Positions 7,479 to 15,648 of a stretch of DNA of 64,000 bases are shown here, in pieces. A model generated the notes under the pieces. The model saw only the letters and a list, made by a program, of their open reading frames with translations, did no database searches and had not been told where the DNA came from. Location of the stretch: contig CAVXBV010000010.1 of the NCBI GenBank assembly GCA_963760125.1, forward strand, positions 225,358 through 289,357. The letters run 5' to 3'. The stretch comes from RYN-111 sp963760125 (GTDB lineage: Bacteria; Actinomycetota; Actinomycetes; Mycobacteriales; SCTD01). Position 1 is the first letter of the stretch, and the number at the start of each line of letters is the position of its first letter. The translations under genes and the position numbers were made by a program.

Positions 7479-8615
7479 ATGCTCCGCCGTACCCTCCTTC
7501 GTCGCGGCGCCTTCGCGCTCACCGGCGTTGCGGCGCTGACGACGGCCTTCGTGCTCGGTGTCGTCGCCGGTGCGGGAAGCACCCCGGACGACGTGCAGGA
7601 CAGTCAGGGGGTGCTGGACGAGGCAGCCGACCAGATCGCGGGTTCAAGCCTGCTCCCGGTCGACCGCGATGCCCTGGATGCTGCGGCGATCAAGGCGATG
7701 CTGGCGGCGGCGGGCGACGCCTGGGGCAGCTGGGGCGAGGGCACGACGGCCAAGGGGTCGTACGCCGGTGTCGGGCTGTGGTTGCGCCGGGACAGCGCCC
7801 AGCTCGTCGTCTCGCAGGTCGCCACGGCCAGCCCGGCCCACGACGCCGGCATCGCCGTGGGGGACCTCATCACCTCGGTCGATGACCGGCCCACGGCCGG
7901 GATGTCGCCCACCGACGTCACGTCGTTGCTGCGTGGCCGTCCCGGCAGCAGCGTGTCCCTCGTCGTCCGGCACGGGGGGTCCAGCCGTCCGTTGACCCTC
8001 ACCCGTGCCCGCGTCGCGGCCCTCGAGGTCACCACGACGATGCTGACGCCGCAGGTCGGGCGGATCTCGGTCCCGGCCTTCGGGCAGGGCACCGGCCGTC
8101 AGGTGCGCGATGCGGTGACGGCCCTGGGCGACAAACGCGTCACCGGCATCGTGCTCGACCTGCGGGGCGACCCTGGTGGCCTGCTCGCCGAGGCCGTCGA
8201 GACGGCCAGCGCTTTCCTCGACGGGGGCGACGTCGTGAGCTACACCCGCCGGGGTGAGGCCGTGCGCCACCTCGCGGCTGAGGGCAAGGGCGATACCCGC
8301 ACCCCGCTGGTCGTCCTCGTCGACGGAGGTACGGCGAGCGCCGCCGAGGTCGTCGCCGGCGCGCTGCAGGACCGCGGGCGTGCCGTGATCGTGGGCAGCC
8401 GCACGTTCGGCAAGGGGACCGTGCAGGAGCCGCACGCCCTGCCGGACGGCACGGACCTGGCGCTGACGGTCGCGACGTACGCCCTGCCCAGCGGACGGTC
8501 GGTCGAGGGCGTGGGCCTGGAGCCGGACATCGACGTCGAGGGCGCTGCCGCCGTCACGCGTGCCGTCGAGGTGCTGTCGGGGCTGCTGGCCGACAGCGGG
8601 GTCGGTCGAGGGTGA
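7479..8615 (+). CDS. S41 C-terminal processing peptidase
   Basis: 378 residues with an N-terminal signal or anchor (about 9-33), a PDZ domain (about 85-165, GIAVGDLITSVDDRP) and an S41 peptidase domain. The catalytic serine is in GGTASAAEV (S287) and the lysine base in SRTFGKGTVQ (K312), the Ser-Lys dyad of CtpA/tail-specific proteases. It would cleave secreted or membrane proteins near C-termini on the outer side of the membrane. It overlaps smpB by 4 nt. Proximity to smpB is conserved in actinobacteria, but the periplasmic-side protease need not act on tmRNA-tagged proteins. Confidence 0.92.
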   Translation: MLRRTLLRRGAFALTGVAALTTAFVLGVVAGAGSTPDDVQDSQGVLDEAADQIAGSSLLPVDRDALDAAAIKAMLAAAGDAWGSWGEGTTAKGSYAGVGLWLRRDSAQLVVSQVATASPAHDAGIAVGDLITSVDDRPTAGMSPTDVTSLLRGRPGSSVSLVVRHGGSSRPLTLTRARVAALEVTTTMLTPQVGRISVPAFGQGTGRQVRDAVTALGDKRVTGIVLDLRGDPGGLLAEAVETASAFLDGGDVVSYTRRGEAVRHLAAEGKGDTRTPLVVLVDGGTASAAEVVAGALQDRGRAVIVGSRTFGKGTVQEPHALPDGTDLALTVATYALPSGRSVEGVGLEPDIDVEGAAAVTRAVEVLSGLLADSGVGRG

Positions 8616-9154
8616 GCGTCGCCAAGCCCACCGGTCAGAACACTCCCCCGAGCGGGCGGGAGATGGGCCGAGGCAAGCTCATCGCCCAGAACAAGAAGGC
8701 GCGGCACGACTACGAGGTCCTCGAGACCCACGAGGCCGGCATCGTGCTGAGCGGTACCGAGGTCAAGTCGCTGCGGCAGGGCCGGGCGAGCCTCATCGAC
8801 GGGTATGCCGTCATCGAGGCCGGCGAGGCGTGGCTGATGGGGGTCCACATCCCCGAGTACACCGAGGGGACGTGGAACAACCACGCGCCGCGTCGGCAGC
8901 GCAAGCTCCTGCTGCACAAGGAGGAGATCATCCGCCTCCAGGTCAAGACCAAGGAGTCCGGCCTCGCGCTCATCCCGCTTCAGCTCTACTTCAGCGACGG
9001 TCACGCCAAGGTCGAGATCGCGCTGGCCCGCGGGCGCAAGGCCCACGACAAGCGCCAGGCGATCAGCGAGCGTGACTCCAAGCGGGAGATCGCCACGGCC
9101 CTCGGTCGCAGCCTCAAGGGCCGGACCGCCAAGGGGCGCGCGCCCCGGCGCTGA
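8612..9154 (+). CDS. smpB: SsrA-binding protein SmpB
   Basis: 180 residues from a GTG that overlaps the S41 stop. The SmpB core is clear: NKKARHDYEVLETHEAGIVL, GTEVKSLRQGRASL, then the basic C-terminal tail with KREI and RGRKAHDKR that forms a helix in the ribosomal mRNA channel. The N-terminus is extended by about 20 residues compared with the usual 155-160. It binds tmRNA and brings it to stalled ribosomes. The tmRNA gene is about 4.5 kb downstream, after a subtilase and a GGDEF-EAL gene. Confidence 0.97.
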   Translation: MSVAKPTGQNTPPSGREMGRGKLIAQNKKARHDYEVLETHEAGIVLSGTEVKSLRQGRASLIDGYAVIEAGEAWLMGVHIPEYTEGTWNNHAPRRQRKLLLHKEEIIRLQVKTKESGLALIPLQLYFSDGHAKVEIALARGRKAHDKRQAISERDSKREIATALGRSLKGRTAKGRAPRR

Positions 9155-9292
9155 GCACGTCCGGTCTGTCCTGGTATGACCCAGCGTGTCCTGTACGCCG
9201 GGTGAGGATCTGGTCACTTTGTGCCATCGACCTCGTGCTGGCGGACGTCGACTCCTGAGGGGCAGGAACCGGACTGCCTGGAGGCACAGAGA

Positions 9293-11095
9293 ATGACTCA
9301 CATCGTGCGACGCACGCGCCGTACGGCGTCAGCGCTGACGCTCACCGCTCTCGTCGTGGCGCTCGCCTCCCCGTCCGGCGCTCCGGCTTCGGCTGCCCCG
9401 GCGCCGGCCGGCCTCGACCCTGCGCTCGTCGGGGTCGCTGCCGCAGAGCAGGTCGTCGTGTCGGGGGCGACCGCGTCGGCGGCCCGGGCCGCGCTGCTCG
9501 CGGTCGGTGCCGATCGCCTGCGCTCCCTCCCCATCATCGACGGGTGGTCCGCGCGCGTCCCCGCCGGACGGCTCGCCGCGCTGGCGGCCGCCCCGGGCGT
9601 GGTGGCCGTCACCAAGGACCGCGAGGTGGCCTTCACCGGCGGGGCCTGGGACACCAGCGTCTCAGCCTCCCCGCACGCCTGGAACACCCAGGCCACCAGC
9701 CTCTGGGCCGACGGGCGCAAGGGCACCGGCGTCACCGTGGCCGTGCTCGACACCGGTGTCAGCCACGTCCCCGACCTCGCCGGTCGCCTCATGCCCGGAC
9801 CGGACCTGTCCGGTGAGGGCGACAACACCACCGACAGCTTCGGCCACGGAACCGTCATGGCCGGGATCATCGGCGGCAGCGGTGCCGCCTCCGGCAGTCA
9901 GCCGAGGACCGGGATCGCGCCCGCGGCCACCGTCCTGAGCGTCAAGCTCGCCGGGCGCAACGGCGCCAGTGACGTCTCCACCGTGCTCGCCGGACTGTCG
10001 TGGGTGGGCGCGTTCAAGGACACCTACGACATCAAGGTCCTCAACCTGTCGTGGGGCGTGCCCTCGACCCAGAACCCCAGCATCGACCCGGTCAACTTCG
10101 CCGTCGAACGGCTGTGGACGCTTGGCGTCACCGTCGTGGTCGCCGCTGGCAACGCCGGACCGAACGCCGCCACCATCCTCAAGCCCGGAGACGACCCCCT
10201 GGTCATCACCGTCGGCGCGTACGACGAGCACGGCAACAGCGCCGTCGGGGACGACTCGATCCCTGCCTGGTCCTCCCAGGGTCCGACCGCGCAGGGTCGC
10301 GCCAAGCCCGACCTGGTCGCCCCGGGCCGAACCATCGTGGCGACCCGCGCCCCCGGCTCGTTCATCGAGCAGATGAACCCCAACGCTCTCGTCGAGGGCG
10401 GCTACATCAAGGGTTCGGGTACGTCGCAAGCCACCGCGGTCGTCTCCGGCCTCGCTGCCCTGATCCTGCAGGCCCACCCCACGTGGACGCCGGACCAGGT
10501 CAAGAAGGTCCTGACGTCGACGGCGGTACCGCTGACCAACGTCCCGGTCACCCTCCAGGGTGCGGGTCGGGTGCAAGGACAAGCGGCCTCCGACGCCTTC
10601 CCCGGTCTGCCGATCCAGCAGGTCGCGGTCAGCTCGGCGACGGGCACGCTCGCCGCGTCGCGAGGCAGCAGCACCCCGATCACCATCAGCTGCGCCGGCC
10701 AGCCGGTCGTGCTGACCGGTGAGGTGACCAGCTGGTGCGCCCCGTGGAGCGGCGCGGCCTGGACGAGCGGTGCGTGGACCTCAGGTGCCTGGACGTCGGG
10801 TGCCTGGACGTCGGGTGCCTGGACGTCGGGTGCGTGGACGAGCGGTGCCTGGACGTCGGGCGCGTGGACGAGCGGTGCCTGGACGTCGGGTGCCTGGACG
10901 AGCGGTGCCTGGACGTCGGGTGCCTGGACGAGCGGTGCCTGGACGAGCTACGACGAGAACGACGGATCAGCAGAGCCCGCCCCGCAGCAGACGCCGTTCC
11001 TGACGGCCTTCTACGGCGACGGGCCCAAGCCCGGCCTGCGCATCGCGGGCGAGGTCACCGAGTTCAGTCCCGGCAAGGCCCTTGGTCGCCTGTGA
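9293..11095 (+). CDS. Secreted subtilisin-like serine protease with WTSGA repeats
   Basis: 600 residues from ATG 9293, preferred over an upstream GTG because GGAGG lies 9 nt upstream and a standard signal peptide follows (about residues 1-34). A short prodomain-like stretch (about 40-110) precedes the S8 domain. Catalytic residues are D153 (VLDTGVSH), H185 (FGHGTVMAG) and S378 (GSGTSQATA), with the oxyanion Asn in VAAGNAGPN. After about residue 480 the protein has about 12 WTSGA pentapeptides, ending in an acidic tail. The tail may bind cell wall or form an extended rod. No sortase signal is seen, so it is probably exported. Placed between smpB and ssrA. Confidence 0.92.
   Translation: MTHIVRRTRRTASALTLTALVVALASPSGAPASAAPAPAGLDPALVGVAAAEQVVVSGATASAARAALLAVGADRLRSLPIIDGWSARVPAGRLAALAAAPGVVAVTKDREVAFTGGAWDTSVSASPHAWNTQATSLWADGRKGTGVTVAVLDTGVSHVPDLAGRLMPGPDLSGEGDNTTDSFGHGTVMAGIIGGSGAASGSQPRTGIAPAATVLSVKLAGRNGASDVSTVLAGLSWVGAFKDTYDIKVLNLSWGVPSTQNPSIDPVNFAVERLWTLGVTVVVAAGNAGPNAATILKPGDDPLVITVGAYDEHGNSAVGDDSIPAWSSQGPTAQGRAKPDLVAPGRTIVATRAPGSFIEQMNPNALVEGGYIKGSGTSQATAVVSGLAALILQAHPTWTPDQVKKVLTSTAVPLTNVPVTLQGAGRVQGQAASDAFPGLPIQQVAVSSATGTLAASRGSSTPITISCAGQPVVLTGEVTSWCAPWSGAAWTSGAWTSGAWTSGAWTSGAWTSGAWTSGAWTSGAWTSGAWTSGAWTSGAWTSGAWTSGAWTSYDENDGSAEPAPQQTPFLTAFYGDGPKPGLRIAGEVTEFSPGKALGRL
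10758..10950 (+). repeat. 15-bp tandem repeat coding for (WTSGA)n
   Basis: About 13 head-to-tail 15-bp units (consensus GCNTGGACGNNNGGT) encode the WTSGA repeat. Units alternate between TCG-GGT and AGC-GGT forms, and blocks of identical neighbours are visible, as expected from slippage or unequal exchange. The Ser codon switches between TCG and AGC, so selection acts on the protein sequence. Confidence 0.9.
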
Positions 11096-11154
11096 CCCTG
11101 CCCTGAGCCGGGTCTGACCCGTCCGACCGTTCGAGAACTGAGAGGAGAACGCAC

Positions 11155-13644
11155 GTGTCCCGCACCGCTACCGCCACCGGCCCGCGCCGCCTCCGCCTGG
11201 TCCTGATCGGGACGTTCGCCGCCGCGCTGATGGCGTTCGCCGCAGCCTTCTGGCAGGCCCTGCACCAGCCGCCGATCGCCCCGGCTGTCCTGGTGTGCCT
11301 CCTGGCCGCCGTACCCCTGTCGGAGCGGGCCCTGCTGCACGTGCGCTTCGGTGGTCAGCAGTACTCCTTCACCTGGGGCGAGGCCTGCCTCATGTTCGGG
11401 TTCGTCTTCGCGACGCCCGCCTGGTTCGTCCTGCTGGCCGGTCCGCTCGTGCTCATGGTCCACCTCGCAGCCGGTCGGTCCCTGGTGAAGTCCGGCTTCA
11501 ACGCGGCCTGCTTCGTCGTGTCGGCCGTAGCGGCCGGGCTGCTGCTCGCCGTGGCCGACCACGCGCCGTACGGCATGCACACGGTGCGCGAAGGCGTCGC
11601 CCTGGTGGCGGCCGCGTCGCTGTTCAGCCTGATCAGCGCGGTGCTCACCGCCGCCGTCGTCGCGGCGTCGTCGGGCACCACGACCCGCTCGGTGCTGGTC
11701 GACAGCGGCCGGATGTCGCTGGTCGTCTGGGCCGGCAACGTGGGCGGCGCCGGGACCGTCCTCGCCGTCACTGAGCGCGGCGCGGCCCTGCTCTGGACGT
11801 TGCCGCCGCTGCTGCTTGCCGTCGGTGCCGGCTACCGCGCCTACCTGCGCGCCACCAGTGAGCGCGAGGCCTGGAAGCAGCTCGAGGCCTCGACGCGAGA
11901 GCTCAACCGGCTCGACGAGCACGAGATCGCCCGCGCGGCCCTGACCCGTGCGCGGCTGATGTTCCGTACGCACGACGTCTCCCTGGTCCTGGACGCTCAC
12001 GGAGAGCTGCCGGTGCGGGCCTACCTGCTCGACCAGCACGGTGCGCTCCTCTGCTGCTCCGGCCCGGTCACACGCCCCCGCGCCGGCGCCAAGCTGGTCA
12101 GCGATGCCGGACGGGCCAAGGTCCGTGGCGTCGAGGCCCCGCTGTTGGGACCGACCGGCTCACTGGGCTCCCTCGAGCTGTCGTTCGGGGCGCCGGTCGT
12201 CCTGACGCGTCGTGAGCGCCAGGTGCTCTCGACGTTCTCGCACGCGGTGTCGACGACGCTGCTGAACGCCTACCTGTACGAGGACATGCGCGCCGAGGCG
12301 GCGCGGCAGGCGCACCAGGCCGCGCACGACCCGCTGACCGGGCTCGCGAACCGCAGCCTGCTCGCGTCCCGGACGGCCACCGCCCTGGCCACGGCGGATC
12401 GGGTGACTGCGCTGCTGCTGCTGGACCTCGACCACTTCAAGGAGATCAACGACACCCTCGGTCACGCAGCCGGTGACGTGCTCCTCCAGGAGGTCGCCGC
12501 CCGGCTGCTGTCCTCGGTCGACAGCGACGCGCTGGTGGCCCGGCTCGGCGGCGACGAGTTCGCCGTGCTGCTGACGGGACTCGACAGCACCGAGGACGCC
12601 GAGCCCGTCGCCGCGCGCGTCCTGGCCCTGCTCGCTCAGCCGGTGGAGTACGAAGGCCTGCACCTGTCGGTCGAGGCGAGCCTGGGCATCGCGTGCCACC
12701 CCGTCGACGCCGTCACCGCGGAGGAGCTGTTCCGACGCTGTGACGTGGCGATGTACCAGGCCAAGGCCGAGCGCGGTTCCTGGCTGCGGTACGACCCGCT
12801 GCGTGACGACACCTCGGTACAGCGGCTGGCGCTCGTCGGTGAGCTGAGGGCGGCCCTCGCCGACCAGCTCGTCGTGCACTACCAGCCGCAGGTCGACCTG
12901 GCGACCGGCGAGATGCTCGGCGCCGAGGCCCTCGTGCGCTGGCAGCACCCGGTCCGGGGACTGCTGCAGCCTGGCGCCTTCATCGGGGTCGCGGAGCAGT
13001 CCGGCCTGGTGCGCCCCTTCACCCTGCGCATCCTCGACATGGCCGTCGAGGAGTGCGCGCGCTGGCAGAGCGGGCCCACGCCCCTGTCGGTGGCGGTCAA
13101 CCTCAGCGCCCGCTCGTTGCTCGACCGCCAGCTCCCCGATGACGTGGCCGCGGCCCTGGCCCGCCACGCTCTGCCCCCGCACTGCCTGGTCCTGGAGATC
13201 ACGGAGAACACCGCGACGTCCGAGCTCGAGGTCGTCGAGGAGGTGCTCGGTCGACTCCGGCGCCTGGGGGTCGAGATCAGCGTCGACGACTTCGGCACCG
13301 GCTTCTCCTCGCTCGCCTTCCTGCAGCGCACCTCGGTGCACGAGTTGAAGGTCGATCGCTCGTTCGTCTCAGGGATGCTCGTCAACGACAACGACCTCGC
13401 GCTGGTTCGCGCGACGGTCTCGCTGGCGCACTCTCTCGGAGCGCGCGCCGTGGCCGAGGGCGTGGAGTCCCAGGCGCTCCAGGTGGCGCTCGCGTCCATG
13501 GGGTGCGACGTGGCGCAGGGCTACCACCTCGGACGCCCCATGCCTGCCGCGCAGCTGCGCGCCCTGCTTCCGACGGCGCAGGTGGTCCTCCCCGCTCCGC
13601 GCTCGTCGGCGGACCGTCACCTGAGTGCGGTCCAGTCCGGCTGA
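11155..13644 (+). CDS. Membrane GGDEF-EAL protein (c-di-GMP turnover)
   Basis: 829 residues, GTG start with AGGAG 9 nt upstream. Residues 1 to about 235 are a membrane sensor of several hydrophobic helices, followed by a linker/GAF-like region (about 245-370). The GGDEF domain (about 385-545) has intact GGDEF at about 464-468. The EAL domain (about 560-805) has EALVRW at about 590 and the metal-binding EITEN, DDFGTGFSSL and AEGVES motifs. Both domains carry their catalytic signatures, so it may make or degrade cyclic di-GMP, or switch between the two. The signal sensed is unknown. It is the gene immediately upstream of ssrA. Confidence 0.92.
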   Translation: MSRTATATGPRRLRLVLIGTFAAALMAFAAAFWQALHQPPIAPAVLVCLLAAVPLSERALLHVRFGGQQYSFTWGEACLMFGFVFATPAWFVLLAGPLVLMVHLAAGRSLVKSGFNAACFVVSAVAAGLLLAVADHAPYGMHTVREGVALVAAASLFSLISAVLTAAVVAASSGTTTRSVLVDSGRMSLVVWAGNVGGAGTVLAVTERGAALLWTLPPLLLAVGAGYRAYLRATSEREAWKQLEASTRELNRLDEHEIARAALTRARLMFRTHDVSLVLDAHGELPVRAYLLDQHGALLCCSGPVTRPRAGAKLVSDAGRAKVRGVEAPLLGPTGSLGSLELSFGAPVVLTRRERQVLSTFSHAVSTTLLNAYLYEDMRAEAARQAHQAAHDPLTGLANRSLLASRTATALATADRVTALLLLDLDHFKEINDTLGHAAGDVLLQEVAARLLSSVDSDALVARLGGDEFAVLLTGLDSTEDAEPVAARVLALLAQPVEYEGLHLSVEASLGIACHPVDAVTAEELFRRCDVAMYQAKAERGSWLRYDPLRDDTSVQRLALVGELRAALADQLVVHYQPQVDLATGEMLGAEALVRWQHPVRGLLQPGAFIGVAEQSGLVRPFTLRILDMAVEECARWQSGPTPLSVAVNLSARSLLDRQLPDDVAAALARHALPPHCLVLEITENTATSELEVVEEVLGRLRRLGVEISVDDFGTGFSSLAFLQRTSVHELKVDRSFVSGMLVNDNDLALVRATVSLAHSLGARAVAEGVESQALQVALASMGCDVAQGYHLGRPMPAAQLRALLPTAQVVLPAPRSSADRHLSAVQSG

Positions 13645-13674
13645 CACCTGGAACGTCCTGTCGCCCGTCGGCGT

Positions 13675-13680
13675 TAGGCT
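13675..13680 (+). promoter_or_regulatory. ssrA: -10 element TAGGCT for ssrA
   Basis: TAGGCT lies 19 nt before the mature tmRNA 5' end, leaving a short leader to be removed by RNase P. No convincing -35 was seen. Confidence 0.5.
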
Positions 13681-13699
13681 GAGGCGACAGACACCACAA

Positions 13700-14067
13700 G
13701 GGGGTGACAGGTCTCGACTCCGGATGTCGGGACAGGGGAAGCGGGCCGAGGAAGCCGACGATGATCTCGTTAACCACGAAATGTCGGAAAAAAAATAAGC
13801 GCCGACAACAGTCCGCGCGCGTACGCCTACGCTGCCTAGCAGCTAGCGCGTCGCTGTCAGCCTGGGAGCGCCTCCGGCCCAGGACCTGGCATCGCTAGGA
13901 GGAACATCGGTCTCTTGCGCCGCAGGGGAGCCCGATGAGCTACTGCGGCTGAGCCTGTTCCCGGCGTGCTGGTGCGACCGGGAGGGCTGAGAAAAGCACA
14001 GCCAGCTGCGCCCGGAGAAGCCCTGTTCTAGCACCGGAGCACCCGGGTTCGATTCCCGGCACCTCCA
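13700..14067 (+). ncRNA. ssrA: tmRNA
   Basis: About 368 nt. The 5' end GGGGGTG pairs with 3' CACCTCC to make a 7-bp acceptor stem (one G-U), followed by discriminator A; the T-arm is GGGTTCGATTCCCGG at the 3' end and CCA is not fully encoded (ACGA follows). The tag frame runs from GCC 13801 to TAG 13837-13839 and encodes ADNSPRAYAYAA, preceded by an A-rich stretch ending ATAAGC. The tag resembles actinobacterial tags such as that of M. tuberculosis (ADSHQRDYALAA) but ends YAYAA rather than YALAA. With SmpB it rescues stalled ribosomes and marks the nascent chain for proteolysis. Confidence 0.95.
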
Positions 14068-14117
14068 CGAAGGGGTCGTCGTCAGACGAACGAGGACCCT
14101 TCGTCGATCGAGAAGCA

Positions 14118-14153
14118 CGAAGGCCCGCCCGGAGCGTTCCGGGCGGGCCTTCG
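14118..14153. terminator. Strong hairpin terminator after ssrA (likely bidirectional)
   Basis: Perfect 15-bp inverted repeat beginning CGAAGGCCCGCCCGG with a 6-nt loop. It sits between ssrA (+) and the convergent reductase gene (-), so it can serve both. There is no U-tract, as is common in high-GC organisms. Confidence 0.85.
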
Positions 14154-14156
14154 GCG

Positions 14157-14798
14157 TCACGCCCTGGTGAACGTCAGGTGGGTGACCCCGTTGGAGGTCG
14201 AGACGGTCTCGACGTCGTAACCGGACTCGAGGGCCTCGAGCCCGTCCCACAGCCGGACCCCGCGGCCGAGCACGATCGGCACCTGGACCAGGTGGACGTG
14301 GTCCACGAGACCGGCGGCGAGGAAGTCGCGCGCCACGGTCGGGCCACCGCCGATGCGCACGTCCAGGCCGTCCGCCGCCTCGCGGGCGATGTCCAGGGCC
14401 TCGGCCGGTGTGGCGTCGAGGAAGTGGAACGTCGTCCCGCCGGCCATCGCGATCGGCGAGCGCGGTCGGTGGGTGAGGACGAAGGTCGGGGTGTGGAACG
14501 GCGGGTTCGGCCCCCACCAGCCCTTCCAGTCGGCGTCGTCCTGCCAACCCGGGGGACCGAACTTGCCCGCGCCCATGATCTCGGCCCCGATGCCCGGCTC
14601 GTGCTGCTGGGCGAACGCGTCGTCGGCGCCGGTCGTGCCGCCCTGCCGTCCCAGGATCGGGGCGCCGAACCGCGTGCCGAACAGCCATTCGACCAACCGG
14701 TGACCCGCGTGTCCCATGGGGGCGTCGAGGGCCTGACCCTCGCCGGTGGCGAAGCCGTCCAGGGAGACGGAGAGGTTGTGGATGCGGGTCCGTGTCAT
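14157..14798 (-). CDS. Dihydrofolate reductase family (RibD C-terminal-like) protein
   Basis: 213 residues from ATG 14798; GGAG lies upstream at proper distance, and the longer frame is non-homologous. The protein shows the RibD C-terminal/DHFR-like fold: MTRTRIHNLSVSLDGFATG at the start, GAKFGPP-type nucleotide site region, TFHFLDATPAEALDIAR, then RIGGGPTVARDFLAAGLVDH and VPIVLGRGVRLWDG. These features define NADPH-dependent reductases of unknown substrate that are widespread in actinobacteria and distinct from true FolA. Probably cytosolic. It converges on ssrA across the terminator. Confidence 0.85.
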   Translation of the reverse strand: MTRTRIHNLSVSLDGFATGEGQALDAPMGHAGHRLVEWLFGTRFGAPILGRQGGTTGADDAFAQQHEPGIGAEIMGAGKFGPPGWQDDADWKGWWGPNPPFHTPTFVLTHRPRSPIAMAGGTTFHFLDATPAEALDIAREAADGLDVRIGGGPTVARDFLAAGLVDHVHLVQVPIVLGRGVRLWDGLEALESGYDVETVSTSNGVTHLTFTRA

Positions 14799-14836
14799 GT
14801 GCTCACTCCGTCGTGTCGGTTGCTGCTGCGGGCGCC

Positions 14837-15073
14837 TCAGCCGCGGCGGCCGAGGACGAAGCGGTGGACCAGCTCGTACGCCGTCCGCAGCGCGAGTACC
14901 GAGAGGAACGCCGCGATGAGGAAGAACAGCAGCGCTGTGGTCCCGGTGAGGGACGTGGCCGCGAAAGCGAACCCCAGTGCCAGGGCGCCGGACCACAGGA
15001 CGACGAGGGACATGAGCACGATCGCCGCGGCGCCCGGCCGCTCCGGGGACGCCGAAGGCGGGCTGAGGGTCAC
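14837..15073 (-). CDS. Small two-helix membrane protein
   Basis: 78 residues from a GTG start: two hydrophobic helices (about 18-40 and 44-64) and a basic C-terminus. It lies 38 nt upstream of the reductase gene on the same strand and is divergent from the PPOX gene 23 nt away. No family was recognised. The membrane-like composition and placement between two real genes support it; the competing plus-strand frame is a shadow. Confidence 0.5.
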   Translation of the reverse strand: MTLSPPSASPERPGAAAIVLMSLVVLWSGALALGFAFAATSLTGTTALLFFLIAAFLSVLALRTAYELVHRFVLGRRG

Positions 15074-15083
15074 GCGCCGAGAC

Positions 15084-15089
15084 TAGCGT
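15084..15089 (+). promoter_or_regulatory. Leaderless -10 element TAGCGT
   Basis: TAGCGT is 7 nt upstream of the ATG at 15097. Confidence 0.45.
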
Positions 15090-15096
15090 CGAGACC

Positions 15097-15648
15097 ATGG
15101 CCAAGACCTATGACGCGATCGATGACGCCCTCAGCTCATGGATCACCGCCCAGCCGATGTTCTTCGTCGCGACCGCGCCCCTGACGCGGGACGGGCACGT
15201 GAACGTCTCGCCCCGGGGGAAGGACTGCCTCTCGCTGCTCGGGCCCCGATCGCTGGGGTGGGTCGACTACGCCGGCAGCGGCGCCGAGACGATCGCCCAC
15301 CTGCGGGAGAACGGCCGCATCACCCTGATGTGGTGCGCCTTCGACGGGGCGCCGCGGATCGTGCGCGTCCACGGCCACGGGACGGTCCACCTCCCGGGAA
15401 CGGAGGGGTTCGAGGAGGTCGCCCGACGCCACCCGCGGACGGGCAACACCCGGGCGGTCCTCACCGTCGAGGCGACCAGGATCAGTGACGCCTGCGGGTA
15501 CGGCGTCCCGCTGATGGACGTGGTGGGGGAGCGCGACCAGATGGAGCGATGGACCGCGGCCAAGGGACCGGACGGCGTCGCGTCCTACCTGGCCGACAAG
15601 AACGCCGTCAGCCTCGACGGGCTGGCGGCGCTCGACCGCCCGGGCTAG
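15097..15648 (+). CDS. Pyridoxamine 5'-phosphate oxidase family protein
   Basis: 183 residues with the split-barrel flavin-binding fold of PPOX-like proteins: MFFVATAPLTRDGHVNVSPRG at the N-terminus, LGWVDYAGSGAETIAHLRENGRITLMW in the middle, and a C-terminal part mentioning GYGVPLMDVVGERD. Members with this exact layout are FMN- or F420-binding oxidoreductases of unknown substrate, often annotated as general stress proteins. Not a PdxH, which has different substrate residues. Its TAG stop shares the CTAG tetranucleotide with the stop of the convergent lipoprotein gene. Confidence 0.85.
   Translation: MAKTYDAIDDALSSWITAQPMFFVATAPLTRDGHVNVSPRGKDCLSLLGPRSLGWVDYAGSGAETIAHLRENGRITLMWCAFDGAPRIVRVHGHGTVHLPGTEGFEEVARRHPRTGNTRAVLTVEATRISDACGYGVPLMDVVGERDQMERWTAAKGPDGVASYLADKNAVSLDGLAALDRPG

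Noticed and set aside
9155..9292. Riboswitch upstream of the subtilase
   Set aside because: No c-di-AMP or c-di-GMP aptamer core could be recognised in the 138 nt.
10758..10950. Tandem repeat considered as a CRISPR array
   Set aside because: Units are 15 bp without spacers and code for WTSGA in frame with the subtilase.
14040..14070. T-arm-like sequence considered as an ordinary tRNA
   Set aside because: It pairs with a 5' end 360 nt upstream and belongs to the tmRNA; no anticodon arm is next to it.
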